Below, one piece after another: positions 5,363 through 5,638 of a stretch of DNA of 5,638 nt (the stretch's first letter is position 1; every line of letters starts with the position of its first letter). The stretch spans positions 1 to 5,638 of the forward strand of contig JAIFNK010000245.1 of NCBI GenBank assembly GCA_020047775.1. Direction: 5' to 3'. The stretch comes from Akkermansia sp. (lineage in GTDB: Bacteria > Verrucomicrobiota > Verrucomicrobiia > Verrucomicrobiales > Akkermansiaceae). The position numbers and the translations under genes were made by a program. A model generated the notes under the pieces. The model was not told where the DNA came from. It saw only the letters and a program-made list of their open reading frames with translations, and made no database searches.

Positions 5363-5390
5363 CCAACCATCAACTCCAAATCCTTATCTC
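5363..5390 (+). promoter_or_regulatory. G-free A/C-rich leader of the AAA ATPase gene
   Basis: The 28 bases between the stop at 5360-5362 and the ATG at 5391 contain no G. There is no Shine-Dalgarno, unlike the two preceding genes of the same run. Confidence 0.45.
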
Positions 5391-5638
5391 ATGCAAAACC
5401 AACTCACCACCTATCTGCTCGCCGGTTACGCCGGCCTCGCCGTCATCAGTTCCGAGGAAGCGCGCGCCGAAGCGGAAATCGCTACCGCCTGCACTTCCCT
5501 CAAACGCAAGCTCCACGCCTGGTCCTCCAGCGAGGGCCTGGTCGATACCAAGGAAGGCCGCGTCACCGCTTGTCCCGATCCGCTCGAAGCTCTCCACCTT
5601 CTCGACGGCATGTTCGCCGCAGACAGCCCGCGCCATGT
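5391..5638 (+). CDS. N-terminus of a Ycf46-like AAA ATPase (partial at 3' end)
   Basis: An open frame of 82 codons runs off the right edge. MQNQLTTYLLAGYAGLAVIS is followed by the conserved-looking SSEEARAEAEIATACTSLKR, then LHAWSSSEGLVDTKEGRVTA and DPLEALHLLDGMF. This order (an aromatic strand ending in S-x-E-E, a helix, L-x-x-W-S-x-x-x-G, D-P-L-E-A-L) is how I remember the N-terminal domain of Ycf46/COG0464-type AAA ATPases, ahead of the Walker A motif, which must lie beyond this window. The ATPase would be the energy-using component of the DUF1257-DUF2997 run; the process it drives is not known. Gene position directly after those families is strong context support. The P-loop itself is not visible, so the call rests on the N-domain and neighbours. 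Confidence 0.72.
   Translation, partial: MQNQLTTYLLAGYAGLAVISSEEARAEAEIATACTSLKRKLHAWSSSEGLVDTKEGRVTACPDPLEALHLLDGMFAADSPRH

Noticed and set aside
5370..5636. 88-codon antisense frame at the right edge
   Set aside because: It is complementary to the AAA ATPase N-terminus, which fits the operon and the expected motif order.

Overview
The window is a gene-dense piece of a GC-rich bacterial genome. By hand count, a 240-base sample inside the 3156-4181 gene is about 63% G+C. The gene families, the weak use of Shine-Dalgarno sites and the G-poor A/C-rich leaders make me lean to Verrucomicrobiota or a relative in the PVC group. That is an inference from memory of where these families occur, not something the sequence proves. 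Most plus-strand genes belong to families of unknown or partly known function that I associate with accessory or mobile regions.

Left block (1-1736, plus strand): the C-terminal end of an unrecognised protein, then a two-gene unit with a 4-base ATGA overlap. The first gene (261-818) ends in a small helical domain of a type I recall at the C-terminus of phage-style recombination or ssDNA-annealing proteins. The second (815-1678) is a Cas4/AddB-like PD-(D/E)XK nuclease with all catalytic motifs and four Fe-S cysteines. A GC-rich hairpin with a T-run follows (1690-1736).

Middle block (1803-2977, minus strand): a two-gene cassette, a YecH-like (DUF2492) small metal-binding protein followed 11 bases later by an alpha/beta hydrolase with an intact Ser-Asp-His triad. 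Its sampled G+C is about 52%, clearly below its neighbours, and it interrupts the plus-strand genes, so it looks like inserted cargo.

Right block (3156-5638, plus strand): a DUF3150-like helical protein, a 285-base gap, then a tight run of DUF1257 (Ycf35-like), DUF2997, a 98-aa protein of unknown family, and the N-terminus of what looks like a Ycf46-type AAA ATPase cut by the window end. The gap holds two strong hairpins flanking a strikingly G-depleted tract (69 C and 7 G in 150 bases), a candidate Rho-loading or leader regulatory region.

Taken together, the window pairs a recombination/nuclease module with an AAA-ATPase module made mostly of uncharacterised partners. The co-occurrence is visible here; any joint function is inference. 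No tRNA, rRNA, CRISPR array, insertion sequence or integrase was seen.
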